NCBI GenBank assembly: GCA_041399065.1
Contig: JAWKTN010000002.1
Span: 558,001-622,000, forward strand
Length of the DNA: 64,000 nt
From: JAGQPD01 sp020426865
Lineage (GTDB): Bacteria; Planctomycetota; Planctomycetia; Pirellulales; Pirellulaceae
Reading direction: 5' to 3'
Below the pieces are notes generated by a model. The model made no database searches, had not been told where the DNA came from, and saw only the letters and a program-made list of their open reading frames with translations. Numbering within the stretch: the stretch's first letter is position 1; each line of letters opens with the position of its first letter. The position numbers and the translations under genes are program-made. Positions 28,498 through 40,700 of the stretch are shown here, one piece after another.

Positions 28498-29613
28498 ATG
28501 CCCTACCCTCAGTTGGACCGCCACGCCTTGCAGATGCTGCCGCTGAAGTCGCGCAATCACCGCAAGACGATCGCGCATGATCGAGTACCGATCGACCGTC
28601 AGCCAGTCCCCCTTCCCGCCGCACAACATGAATTGCTCGCCCAATGTGCCCAACGCATCGCCACGGCTCGACAACATGGACGATCGGTGATGCTCGCCTA
28701 CGGAGCTCACGCCATCAAGAACGGTCTGGGCCCGGTAATGGTGGAATTGATGCAACGTGGTTGGCTCACGCACTTGGCCACCAACGGCGCCGGTATCATT
28801 CACGATTGGGAATTCTCCTATATCGGGCAAAGTTGCGAGGACGTTCGGGCGATGGTGTCAATCGGGCAGTTCGGCAACTGGCAGGAGACGGGGTTCTATG
28901 TCAACCTGGCGCTTAACGTGGGCGCCTACGAGGGTCTCGGTTACGGTGAATCCCTGGGAGCATTGATTCACAACGAAGGGTTAACGATCCCAGCGGCGGA
29001 TCAATTGCGCGACGAAGTGCAAAGGGACCTGAGCGACAACCCGGCGCAGTCGGCCGCGGCCGCGGACTTGCTGTCCATCGTGGAGCGATTTCAATTGCCG
29101 GCTGGGCACATGGACGTGGCACATCCCAGCCAACAATACAGTGTGCAAGCCAACGCCTATCGGTTGAAAATCGCCTCGACTGGCCACCCCATGATCGGCC
29201 ACGACATCATCTACAATCACCCGATGAATCACTGTGCCAGCCTTGGCCGCACCGCCGAGCGCGATTTCCTGGCGTACGCCGAGGGTGTCAGTCGGCTACA
29301 AGGGGGCGTCTATCTATCGATGGGATCGGCGGTCATGAGCCCCATGATCTTTGAGAAGTCGCTGTCAATGGCTCGCAATCTGGCGAAGCAACGCGACGAG
29401 TCGATCGATGACTTCCAGATCGTTGTCAACGATCTTGCCCAGTGCAACTGGGATTGGTCACAAGGCGAGCCACCGGAAGATAACCCGGCCTACTACCTGC
29501 GTTACAACAAGACTTTTGCGCGAATGGGTGGGCAGCTGCATTATGTGCAGGCCGACAACCGCGACTTCTTGCTGACATTGATGCACGAATTGGAAGGATA
29601 TGCTTCTGCATGA
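28498..29613 (+). CDS. Deoxyhypusine-synthase-like protein of unknown function
   Basis: 371 residues. The segments AYGAHAIKNGLGPVMVELM and THLATNGAGIIHDWEFSY resemble the NAD-binding core of deoxyhypusine synthase (GGHVIK...LIERG, then NGAAAIHDFE). The C-terminal part does not show the GGGVPK/active-site-lysine region that I would expect, and bacteria lack eIF5A, the usual substrate. It may transfer or oxidise a different amine or act on a sugar. The stop overlaps the PfkB start by four bases, and the HAD gene is 19 bases upstream, so the three probably act in one pathway. Function is unassigned. Confidence 0.55.
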   Translation: MPYPQLDRHALQMLPLKSRNHRKTIAHDRVPIDRQPVPLPAAQHELLAQCAQRIATARQHGRSVMLAYGAHAIKNGLGPVMVELMQRGWLTHLATNGAGIIHDWEFSYIGQSCEDVRAMVSIGQFGNWQETGFYVNLALNVGAYEGLGYGESLGALIHNEGLTIPAADQLRDEVQRDLSDNPAQSAAAADLLSIVERFQLPAGHMDVAHPSQQYSVQANAYRLKIASTGHPMIGHDIIYNHPMNHCASLGRTAERDFLAYAEGVSRLQGGVYLSMGSAVMSPMIFEKSLSMARNLAKQRDESIDDFQIVVNDLAQCNWDWSQGEPPEDNPAYYLRYNKTFARMGGQLHYVQADNRDFLLTLMHELEGYASA

Positions 29614-30644
29614 GCCATTCAAGATTGACCCCCGAACGTCTGAAATCACTGATCGCGTCATTTCCTCAAGCCCGCATCGCGGTGTTGGGTGACTTTTTCT
29701 TAGACAAGTACCTGACGGTGGATGCGGAACTGGCCGAGACAAGTGTTGAAACGGGCAAGGTGGCTCATCAGGTGATCGGCATGCGCTGCAGTCCCGGTGC
29801 CGCGGGCACCGTCGTCGGCAACCTGGCGGCATTGGGAGCGCAACATCTGTGCGCGATTGGATACACGGGCGACGACGGTGAGTCATGGGAGTTGCGGCGG
29901 GGACTTGTCCGGCTCGGTTGCCGCTGCGATGACCTGGCCGTTTGCGAGGAACGCTTCACGCCGACCTACTTGAAGCCGCACGACAGCCGCATTGCGGGGC
30001 TGCCAGGCGAACACAGCCGCTACGATACCAAGAACCGCCAGGCGACACCACCGCATATCGAGGACGCGATGATCGCCGCCCTGCAAGGTTGCCTGCCAGA
30101 CGTTGACGCCGTGATCGTGCTCGACCAGGTCGATGAACCCGAATGCGGCTGCGTCACGACTCGCGTGCGAGAGGCTGTCAACATGGCGGCCAGCCGGAAC
30201 GCAGACATCGTCTTCTGGGCTGACAGCCGAGCTCGCATTCATGACTTTCGACACGTCACCATCAAGGCCAACGAATTCGAGGCGATGGGCATCTACCAGC
30301 CACCGCCAGGGACTTGTGTGACCGACGAAGAACTGCAACCACATATCGTACGGTTGCGCGCGTCCAACGGCGCGCCGATCGTGGTAACCCGTGCCGATCG
30401 CGGTGTGCTAGTAAGCGACCCCGACTGGACAGTGGTACCGGCCGTCAAAGTAGCCGGCCCAATCGATTCCACCGGGGCTGGCGACAGTTTTACGGCAGGC
30501 TCCGTGTTGGCACTTTGTGCCGGGGCCACGCTCGCCGAAGCCGCCGAGGTTGGCACACTTGTCGCGTCAATCACCATCCAGCAATTGGGGACGACCGGCA
30601 CGGCCTCGCCGGAACAATTACGGAACGCCATCGCCACGCCATAG
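29610..30644 (+). CDS. PfkB-family carbohydrate kinase
   Basis: 344 residues with the C-terminal PfkB signature PIDSTGAGDSFTAGS, which contains the catalytic Asp and the anion hole. The N-terminal part (VLGDFFLDKYLTVDAELAETSVET) resembles the kinase domain of RfaE/HldE, which phosphorylates heptose-7-phosphate. The GCRCDDL and TPTYLKP segments fit the sugar-binding lid. With the upstream HAD hydrolase this recalls the kinase and phosphatase steps of ADP-heptose synthesis, but the adenylyltransferase is not present and the substrate is a guess. It overlaps the preceding gene by four bases. Confidence 0.85.
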   Translation: MSHSRLTPERLKSLIASFPQARIAVLGDFFLDKYLTVDAELAETSVETGKVAHQVIGMRCSPGAAGTVVGNLAALGAQHLCAIGYTGDDGESWELRRGLVRLGCRCDDLAVCEERFTPTYLKPHDSRIAGLPGEHSRYDTKNRQATPPHIEDAMIAALQGCLPDVDAVIVLDQVDEPECGCVTTRVREAVNMAASRNADIVFWADSRARIHDFRHVTIKANEFEAMGIYQPPPGTCVTDEELQPHIVRLRASNGAPIVVTRADRGVLVSDPDWTVVPAVKVAGPIDSTGAGDSFTAGSVLALCAGATLAEAAEVGTLVASITIQQLGTTGTASPEQLRNAIATP

Positions 30645-30763
30645 CTCCCGACACCGCCGGAGATCTGTTGGCGATTTGCCGCGATGCAAGTGGGTGACGG
30701 TCGACAGACCGGACGCGTGGCAAGTCGGCGGGAGCCATGCAAACGCAGATGGCGAGATTCGTG

Positions 30764-31290
30764 CTATTCCGACGGCTTCTCGCTGAGCTGTTTTAACTGT
30801 TGATTGAGCTCGGCGATCGAATCCTTCAGCGTCTTCACTTCACTGGAAAGCTCATCCAGTTTCCGCTCCAATCCCGACCGTTCGACGGTAACCGTCGCCG
30901 CCAGTGGCGTGTTTTGTTGGGTCTCCAGCCAGTAGATGCCTTGGTCAATCGTCCGTTGCGTTTGAGTTGTGCCGCTGCTGGGCATCGTTGGGAGAGTTGG
31001 TTGAACTAGAATCGCGGTAGAGAATCTGCCGTCCGGCGTGTTTGGTGTTTGCGCGTCCGCCTCACCATAAAACGAGTAGACAAGATAACCTGGATTGTGA
31101 TTTCGAAGCGCATATTGGAATTGCGAGGCAGACTCGTGAGACAACGCTAGGGGACGTGGATGCAAGGGAACCGTCAATTCCTTGACGACACCATTTCGAC
31201 GGATGGTTACGGTTATTCTCTCACCCACCGGATGCTGGCCGACGATGTTGAGAACATCGCTGGCGGCATGGACAACCTGTGCCGGTTAGC
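30764..31290 (-). pseudogene. PDZ-domain protein, C-terminal fragment with coiled-coil tail
   Basis: From about 31285 the frame reads VVHAASDVLNIVGQH, then PVGERITVTIRRNGVVKEL, matching the second half of a PDZ domain, and ends in a 35-residue coiled coil (LERKLDELSSEVKTLKDSI). A stop lies just upstream and no start with a ribosome site is visible except a GTG at 31228 inside the domain, so the N-terminal part (usually a protease) is lost. Call it a decayed gene end. Confidence 0.55.
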
Positions 31291-31448
31291 ACGAATGCGG
31301 CGCGCAATACCCTCGCATAATGTTCAACGACGAAGGCATCAAATTCTTGGTTCGGCACGCCAATCCACTTCAGCGTTTGCGGCAAGAAATGCGTAGTTTT
31401 TGTTGTTTTATTGCCTATTGTGTACCCGCGACATCGCCAGGCGTTCAA
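31221..31448 (-). pseudogene. Fragment resembling the N terminus of an ECF sigma factor
   Basis: The frame contains EFDAFVVEHYARVLRAAFVL followed by TGTG, which is the shape of sigma-70 region 2.1 in ECF factors (F...Y..H..RV.R.A..LTG). It breaks off into the PDZ fragment in another frame after about 55 residues. The similarity is short, so the call is tentative. Confidence 0.35.
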
Positions 31449-31541
31449 ATTTTATCGCCGGTCTTGGCGAAATGACTCCTTCCGCCCACGGGCGGGCTGT
31501 GCGAAAGCTCGTGCTGAAGCCGCTTTTTGCACGGATGAAAG

Positions 31542-31585
31542 CGGTCCCGCTACGGCCCTCACCCCGCCCCATCCCCCAATCGGGG
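31542..31585. repeat. Dispersed GC-rich repeat, upstream of the giant gene
   Basis: cggtcccgctacggccctc at 31542 recurs as cggtcccgctacggccccct at 51044, followed in both by a C-rich run (acccc...catccc). The two copies flank the giant gene and its neighbour. The rest of 31449-31766 is non-coding leader with no recognised element. Confidence 0.55.
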
Positions 31586-31766
31586 CAGCCGACAACATGA
31601 TCTTTTCTACACTATTTGCAAGTCGCGGCGGATCGGGTTATACACATACTCGCGTCATGACTCGGCATTGGCATTCGCCACCACCCGAGATCCACCACTC
31701 ATGCGCCTTTTCCCGCTTGGAATTCGGCCCATCAGCCAAAGGACATGTGCCTTTGGGAGGATCGTC

Positions 31767-34700
31767 GTGCGCAATATGTCTCGCAAACGGAAATCTCGCA
31801 ACAAAGCTCAGCGCCGGCGTCGAGGCGCGCTCGAAGCTCTTGAGCCCAGACAGCTGTTGGCGGTCGACTTCTACGATACGTCCGATGCCACGCTGCTGGT
31901 CACCACACTCGTTGATGAATTGGACGCTAATCCGGCCGCCAATCTGCAGCACCTTAGTCTACGCGAAGCCCTGTCGCTCGCGAACGCTACGCCGCATCAT
32001 GACATCATCAAGTTCTCGAGCGAGCTGTTTCACGGACCGCCGATTCACATCACAATCGACCCCGATCTTATAGAGGAATTCGAGAGCGCGCTCGTTGTTG
32101 ACTCCTCCGTGTCGCTCGTTGGCCCCGGTCCTTCCATGCTCACGATCAGTGGCGACTATCAATCGCAGGTGCTGCATCTAACCGAACGAGCAGATGCTAC
32201 GATCGTCGGAATGTCGATTGTCGAAGGAACGAGCCGTTTTGGTGGTGGTATCTTCCTTGACGGCGGCCGGCTAATCTTGCACGACGTCACTGTGGCAGAC
32301 AATCATGCGGCTGCCGAAGGGGGCGGGATCTATGTCGAGCAAGGATATCTGGGACTCCATCATAGTCTCGTTTTCGACAACTCGGCAGGTACTGCCGGAG
32401 CGGGATTGCGCAATCGACGTGGCCAACTTCACATCGATACCACCACGTTCGAACGCAATACCTTGCTTGGCAGCTCGACCTTTGGTGCCGGACTCGCCTC
32501 CGACGCCGCAGGGCAAACGATCACAATTGACGGCAGCCTGTTCGCCAACAACAAGGCACAAGGGGCAAACAGCACGGGCGGCGGCCTGGCTATCCGCCAG
32601 CTTGACGACCGTCCTGACTTCGTCGCGCTTCACATCACCAATTCAACGTTCTCGGGCAACTCGGCAAACAGCGGCGGCGGTCTGCATATCGCTGGCGTTG
32701 CGGCCGAGCTTTCGCACATTACTGTTGCCGACAATCAAGCGGCGGAGGGCGGCGGGATCGCTGCCGAAATCTCCGCGACGGTGACGCTTACGAACTCATT
32801 AGTTGCCACTAATACGTCATTTTTATCCGGGCAGCCCGACGACCTTCGCGGAACGTTTTCGGCGACAAGTCACCATAACCTCATCGGTTTCGACAGTGTG
32901 CTCGGAAACGGCCTGGACGACGATCGTGGCGACGGGCAAGCAAATCGCGTGGGGGGTGAACTATCGACTGATCCGCTCGACGCCAGAATTGCCCCCCTGG
33001 GCCACTACGGTGGCCCTACGCGTGCGCACGCACTACGAGATGACAGCATTGCCATCGACATGGCACTTGCCACAGCAGGCCTGCTGATTGACCAGCGCGG
33101 GCAATCTCGTAGCGGATCGCTCCACACTGGCCAGACACTACTTCCGGATGCTGGCGCCTACGAAGCGACTCGCGCACTCCTGGCCGTCGACAACGTCAGC
33201 GACGTCGTCGACGACGAGCTGGGGCCTGGGGAACTTGGCCTGCGCGAGGCGATTGCCCTCGCAAAGCTTCTTGACGGCCCTGACACGATCTCGTTTGACT
33301 TGCCATTTGCCGGGAACGACGCCTCGTCTTCGGTGATTTACTTGCAGCCACAGCGGAATGCTTCATCGCCTGCATTGTTCATCGACAGCGACATGGCCAT
33401 CGTGGGGCCCGGTCGCACCACGTTGCGAATTGACGGTGGCTACCAGAGCTCACTGGTCGACATCACGACAGACATAACGGTGACTCTCTCGAATCTTACC
33501 TTGACATCTGGTTCCACTCATGATAACGGCGGTGGTATCGTCAATCGTGGAGCCCTGACGTTACAGAATGTCGCGATCACAGATAGCGAAGCCTCACAAT
33601 ACGGTGGTGCGATCTATCACGCTGGCGCATCGCTCGTTATCAGCTCAACTGAAATCAGTAACAGTCGCGCGACTTTGGGCGGTGGTGTCTACGTTGCCGA
33701 TGAGTCCATTGTCACGGAGCTCCACTCGTCAACACTTTGGGGCAACGATGCCGACGATGGCGGCGGACTATACGCCATTTTGTCCGACGTCGAATTGACA
33801 AATGTCACTCTTTCCGGCAATACCGCCAATCGTGGCGCCGGAGTATTCTCTCACGATTCTACCGTAAAGTTCACCAACGCGACCATTACCAACAACACTG
33901 CTGCAATTGGCGGTGCCGGAATCTTCACCGACGGCGGTACGCTACTGTATAATTCCATCGTCTCGGCGAACGTGATCCATCCCGTCGGCGCGCCCAGCAA
34001 CATCGCCGGCACAGTAAACAGCCGCAGCTCCAACAACATCATCGGCAGTAACGGCAACGGTGGACTTGCCAGTGGAGGAACCAGAAACAACCATGTCGAT
34101 ATCGACAATCTTTCGTTGACTCCACTCGGTTACTACGGCGGTAACCTTCCCGTTCACTTTCCGCGCTCTGGATCGTTGGCGTCCGACGCCGGACAAAATA
34201 GTTTCGCTGCGGGCATACCGTTCGATGGTCGCGGAGAAGGATACGCCCGGCAACTTGGTGCCAGCGTCGACATCGGAGCGGTCGAAGCCGGTCGCCTTGT
34301 CGTAAACCGCTTTCATGCTAACGGTACCGAACTATTCGTCACTTACACAATCCACAGCTCCACATTATCGGATGCGCCGATAGAGTTAGGAATCTATCGC
34401 ACGAATTCCGAATCGATCAACGGCACTGGCCCGCACGTTTTCATGCCCGAAGGTGGTGGCAGTTGGTTAATGTACCAGCTTGAATTGGCACCTGGCGACT
34501 TGTCGCCAGGCGAGCACACGATTGGCTTCCGCCCGCTATTCGACAACGACGCAGACGACGACTATCAGCTTTCGGTACGGATTGTTGACGACTCCGCGCA
34601 TTACTTGCCGGAATCGTGGCAGGTTTTTGAGGGTGGAGTGTTTCAAGAATTGGATGGAACGCTACATGTTCACGGAGGAGCACAGGACGACCAGGTCGCT

Positions 34701-37700
34701 ATTTCAGAAGAACTGGTACAACTCAATGAACAGTCCGATGTGCGCATCTGGGAGCGCCCCGATACGATCTACGTGCGAACACACGACGGACGGGACTCGG
34801 TTGACGTGAATCTCACGTCCGGCACCAATACTCCTCACCACGTACTTGTCTGGACTGGTGACAACAACGACGTAGTGACTCTGGTCGCCCCGGAGGCAGA
34901 CGTATCGACGGGCGATGGGAGCGACACACTGCTCATCCATGCACAATCTGCCCACATCGATGGTGGGAGCGGCAATGATACGTACGCCTTTTCGCCCGAG
35001 CTGCAGGGGCGATATTTCATCGCGGACGACGAAGGAACCGACACGCTTGATTTTGCGCAGGTCGCCTCGCACGGCGTCAACGTTGATCTTGGATCGACGC
35101 TGCTGGCAACCACCGTTGCGCCAAGCGACTTCGAACTGTATCTATCCTTCGGCCAATTGGAGAATGTTTTTGGCACACGGCAGGACGACATTCTACGGGG
35201 AAATAGCGTGTCGAATACTTTGGATGGTGGCGAAGGCAACGATGTTGTATTTGGCGGTTTGGATATCGACAAACTGATGGGTGGTCCAGGCGATGACGTC
35301 TTTGACCTGGGGCCCGATCGCGACATCGTCACCGGCGATGCCGGCTGGGACGATGCAGAGATCATCGACCAGCGGGATGCCGGATTTCGCATCGTTGCTG
35401 GCGATTGGTGGGAAGCCAATGATGGGGGGAGCATGAACGCTGCCCAGTATCTGGCGTCATTCGCGGCAGCCACGCTCCCCGTCGCCGAATGGACGTTTGA
35501 TAACTTGGAGTCTGGCCAATACGAAGTCTCGGCAACCTGGCTGGCAGCGCCGACAACAGGGGGTACGGTAGGATACCAGGTCAACGCGTTGAGTCCAGCA
35601 ACCGTCGACCAGCGACTCGCACCGATCGGACCGACGCTGGCGGGCGTCGAGTGGCAACCGATTGCGATTGCCTCCCCCGTCAACGGTCGCGTTACTGTGA
35701 CACTACGTCCGACCGCCGACGGCGAACTCATCTACGCGGATGCCATTCGACTGGCTCGCATCGACGAACTTCCCCAATGGCAGTCTCACCCAGACGTATC
35801 GCTCGACAACAACGTGCCATTCGGTACGACATTGCATATCGAATATCCGTCGGGAGACCTTGAAGCATTGCAGTTCGAGTTGCAGAGCACATCGATTGGC
35901 CCATGGACCATCCATGCCTCTGACGAGGTACCAGGGGAGATGCTTTTGCAGTGGGCACCGACCACTGCGGATCGCGACACCATTGTTCCCGTGAAGGTTA
36001 CAGCTACGGATTCCCGATACCCAGCCCGCACGGCCATTGTTGAGTTTACAGTCACAGTCGGACACCCAAACGACTTACCTGTCGTCTCCGTGCCCCAGCA
36101 GTGGACCGTCGTCGCTGGCCAGCACTTGTCGTTTGCCATTAACGCGACCGACCCCGATTCACCAAACGAATCTCCGCGGTTATCCCTGGACGTCCCCGAT
36201 GCAACGGCAACTTCGTCTTTGTTGTGGGCGTCGATCGATTCCAGCACAGGGGGCTTCCACTGGTCGCCTACCGACCCTGACATAGGCATCCATAGCTTCA
36301 CTCTGCGTGCCTGGGACAACGAAGTCGCGAATCAGTTCACATCGATGTCGATCGTCGTGCATGTCGTACCTCCGAACGACATGCCGGGCCTCACGGCAAC
36401 GGCGGGCATATCGACTCCTGAAGACACACCACTGTCTTTCTACCACAATTCCAATACTTCGCTCCGGCTGCTGGGGGGGAGCGATGAATTGGCCGTCTTG
36501 CAGTTGGCACTCCACAGCTACGGTGGGCTGATCAGCGCCGCGCCGGGTCCCTTGGTAAATCTCATTTCGCCACAACTTGCGTCGTCACACGATTGGCTCG
36601 TGCGTGGAACCAGGAGTCAATTGGACCAATTCCTTAATGGCGTGACGTTTCACCCTGATCCGAATTTCCATGGGACGGCTCACGTACGACTGGAAGCTTC
36701 CCGCAGCCCGCTGCACAATCCCGTCGAAGACATTGTCTTGCTGACCGTACCAATCGAAGTAACACCTGTCGATGACCCACCAATATTTTTGTCCGAGTCA
36801 TTTCCACTCAACCCTGTGCAGGCCTCGTACAACGAAGGCAGCTTCCGCGATCCGCGCGTGGGACAGTTGTTATTGGAAAACGTCGATCGACTGCAAACGG
36901 TAACATGGACCATCGTGAACGGCAACTCCGACGGGGCTTTTTCGATTGATGCGATCACCGGCGAGATTCTCGTTCGCGACCCCACGCAACTGTTGCTCGG
37001 AACGACTCGCGACCTAACGATAAAGGCAACCGACGATACCGCGCAGCAACTGGCCGCCACAGGGGTGGCAACGATTATCGTCAAGAACGTCGCCAACCAA
37101 CCACCCTTGGCAGGCGCTCGGTACTACACGCTGAGCGAAGGTGACGGCATTTCAGGGAACATCTTTCTTGACGCGAACTCGGGAATCGCACCCACGGACC
37201 CCGACGGCGATCCACTTGTCGTGCAAAGTGTCTCGTTGCTGCAAAGCGACGGAAGTTTGCTCGCTCTGCCACTTGGCATCAACACATCGCTCCCTTCTCA
37301 GGCGACGATGCAAATGTCGCGGGACGGCAGTTTTTCCTTCGACTCGTCTTTGTCGCCATCCCTCGGCGATCTCGTCAACAGCTCGGCATTCCTGGAATTC
37401 TACGTGGTAGTCGACGATCGGCGTGGCGGTTCGATCACGACGAATCTGATTGTGGAAGTCCTGCCTGTCAACGATCCGCCTCAAATGGCCGATCAAGTAT
37501 TGCACGTCCCATCAACGGCTTCGTTCGGGACGTTTGTCGGTCGGATTCTGGTAACGAACAACGAATCGAGCGACCTGCTCTCGTACTCGCTACTCACACC
37601 GACCAGCGAGTTCCTGTTGGATACTTTCTCGGGCGAGTTGTTTGTTAACGACCCGGCAGCGTTGTCGACGACCGTGCCGATATCGCTGGTGGTGGAAGCG

Positions 37701-40700
37701 AGCGATTCGCTCGGCCAACAAACATCGGCGAATGTTACGATCTATGCAAATGACGTCGCGCCCCTTCGGGTCCCAGTGATTCAACCCACGACCAACGAAG
37801 ATCTGCCGTTGATCGACAATGTTTTTTCACTCGATACCGGCTCCGGTAGCCTTCAAGCGTGGAACGGCGGACGTCTGCTACGAGTGGTCGCGGTTGAAGG
37901 CTCGCATGAACAGGTCGGGCATACATTGCGTTTGCCGTCCGGTGCCACCTACCGCGTCGATGCAGATGGAGCGTTGATTTACGATCCGCGTCCCAGCACA
38001 TCACACGACGAACTGGGACGCAATGCCATCGACGGGTCGACGCAACGCGATATGATCTCGATGACCGTCGCCGATCAATGGGGCACTCAATCCGACTTGC
38101 TATTGGCCTTCGACATTCTCGGACGAAACGACGTACCGCATCCCAAGCATCTAACCTACAAGGTTGCGAGCGACAGGTTTTTGCGCGGCAATCTCGTGGG
38201 CGATCAGCGGACCATGCACCTGGGCGATGACGCCGACCGCGACGATACTGTTCGAGTAGTGGCGGTCAACGGTATCAACGTGCAGACATCGCTCTCCTTC
38301 ACCACGCCGCTCGGCGCAAGTGTCACGGTCGCTGAAGACGGTTCGTTCACATACAATCCAACGGTTCCACTAAAAAACCTCTTCCCCGGTGACATCGCAC
38401 GTGACACGTTTCTCTACCAGATCAGTGACAACAGCATCGAAGGACCAACGACAGCATTGGCTGAATTCCATCTGAGTGGCGAGTTGTCGTCGTCGTTCTC
38501 TTCCGTGCAAGTGGAGGACCTGCGACTGTTGCTCGACGATGGAGTGAACGACTGGGATCGGCGTTCCACGCAACCACAATTGACAGGAACGATTGGCGGG
38601 GTATTGCAGGGAATCGCGAACGTTCGTGTCGAATTCGACTGGAGCGTGGATGTCACGAACGACGCTGAGTTTTTCTCTGTTGATTCATCGCTTGCGATTC
38701 CAATCACCGGCGGTGCGGTGACCGATTTTACAATCGATCCGCGACAATCAGTGGCATTCGATGCGCTGCCGGGCGAAAAATGGATCGCTTACCGAGCAAT
38801 TGGCGAAGACACAGCGGGCACGGATGTTTCGACCGCCCTGTGGCAGTTGTTTCGCTTCGATCTGCTCAGCCCAGTCGATTACGGACCTTTGTTCATCGAC
38901 CGCCTGCGTTTGCTCGACGATACTGGGGATGCTGCTGTATTGGCACCGATCAATAGCGATACGGTAAACGGAAATTCCACAAGCCAAGAGGACCCGGAAC
39001 CGACTTCGCCGTTTGGCGGCGATGGAACCGATGGCAGCAGCAGCCACCCACGATCCGATCGCATCACCACCAACCCGACGATTACGGGCACCATCGTCGG
39101 CGATTTCAGTAACAATAGCGTTGTCGTTCAGTTCAAGCATCAACGCTCGGGTGGCGGCATAATATCACATCGCATTACGATCGCCGACTCGAATCGAGAG
39201 TTTGTCTACGATCCACGTACGGCGGACCCGTCTTTAATCCACGACCCAGGTCCATTGACCATCAACGTCGAGTTGATTGCTGTCCAAACGTCGGGAACCG
39301 AAACCGTCGCCGATCAGATTGCATTCCAATTGGAATTGATTCAACCACCCGCCTCGGATGCGACAGTCACCGGACTTGTTGTCTTGGACCCCAGCGGCAA
39401 GGACTTTTCGGACGCAAGGACGATTGCTGGCACCGCGACGGTGCAGCTCGAACCTGGCATCAACGACGTCTTTGTCGAACTTGATTATGAGGCCAACGGT
39501 CGCAGCATCGATGAACTTGTCGACCATACGATCCAAGTCCTACGCAATGACAAGGGCGGTTTTGAATTTGAACATCGGTTGGTGGGGGCTTCGATCGGCG
39601 GAGCTCATGTGCAAGCGCGTGTACGCCATTGGAGCGTTGTGCACTCGGCGTACGTCAACGGCCCTTGGAGCAACTTGCTCTCGCTTCCGCCGCTTGTCGG
39701 CCGGTCGATCGTGGAAATGACCGCGTCCGCGGACGAACTGGGCCGCATGGTCTTCGATGGACAGATTGACGGTGCGATTGCGATCGATGCCGAGGATCCG
39801 ACAGGCGCAACACAACCAACGGCGACCGACGACGATCCGTTTGCCAGCGAGGATGTCGGATTCGTCCGCATTGAGTTCTTCCATGGGCCGGTCGTGTCCA
39901 ACGACCAAGATCCCGATGGCATCGTCTGGACGGACCGCTTTGGCAATTTCCAATACGTCGTTGCGGGATTGCCGTGGGAGTCGGCATTGACGGTCAGCGC
40001 CAGGACCGTGCGGTATGACGTTGGCGACCCGCGGCCGATTTATGGCGAATTACGAGAATTGCAGGTGTCGACCCCCGCGCCTCCGCTGCCTCCGCTGATA
40101 TCACTCGAATTGATCTCTGCACCGCTGGCCATCGACAGCGGTCGTATGGTGACCGATGATCCTCGATTGCAGGGACAGTTGGAGATGGACTCCGTGGTTG
40201 GCCTCGATCCAGCCGGCGTTCGTGTCGAAGTCATCATCGATGCCGCGGACGATCCCGCCGATGACGAACTGGTACGGCGCATTGTGATGCCGCACCCGGA
40301 CGGTCAGTTCGCATTCGATGCCTACGGATTTGTCGGCGACGTGAGCGTGTTGGTGAGAATTGTCCATTTCGATCCACTGTCGGGGACCGCAACAGCGGGA
40401 CCATGGCTTGAGTCGCACCGGGTCGACTTAACGATACTCGCCGCGCCGAACGAGCAGGCATATGTCACATCACTGATCGTTGTGGATGGCAGCTTGGCAG
40501 AAGACGGCAACTGGCACTCTCTCACGGCGGCCTTCGACGGAACCGTCGTCAATCCCGACGGGGATGTCGCGGGGCTAACGGTTCGCCTGCGCGATGGTAC
40601 AACAGGCATTGTGTTGGGCTCGACGACTACCGACGCGTTGGGCGAATTCACATTGCCGTTAACCCCGTGGCCCAACAACAGGAGCCCAATTGCCGTTGAA

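Noticed and set aside
27585..30644. Annotating the kinase/phosphatase cluster as ADP-heptose synthesis (hldE/gmhB)
   Set aside because: The adenylyltransferase and isomerase are absent, and the middle gene does not belong to that pathway. Similarity is only at superfamily level.
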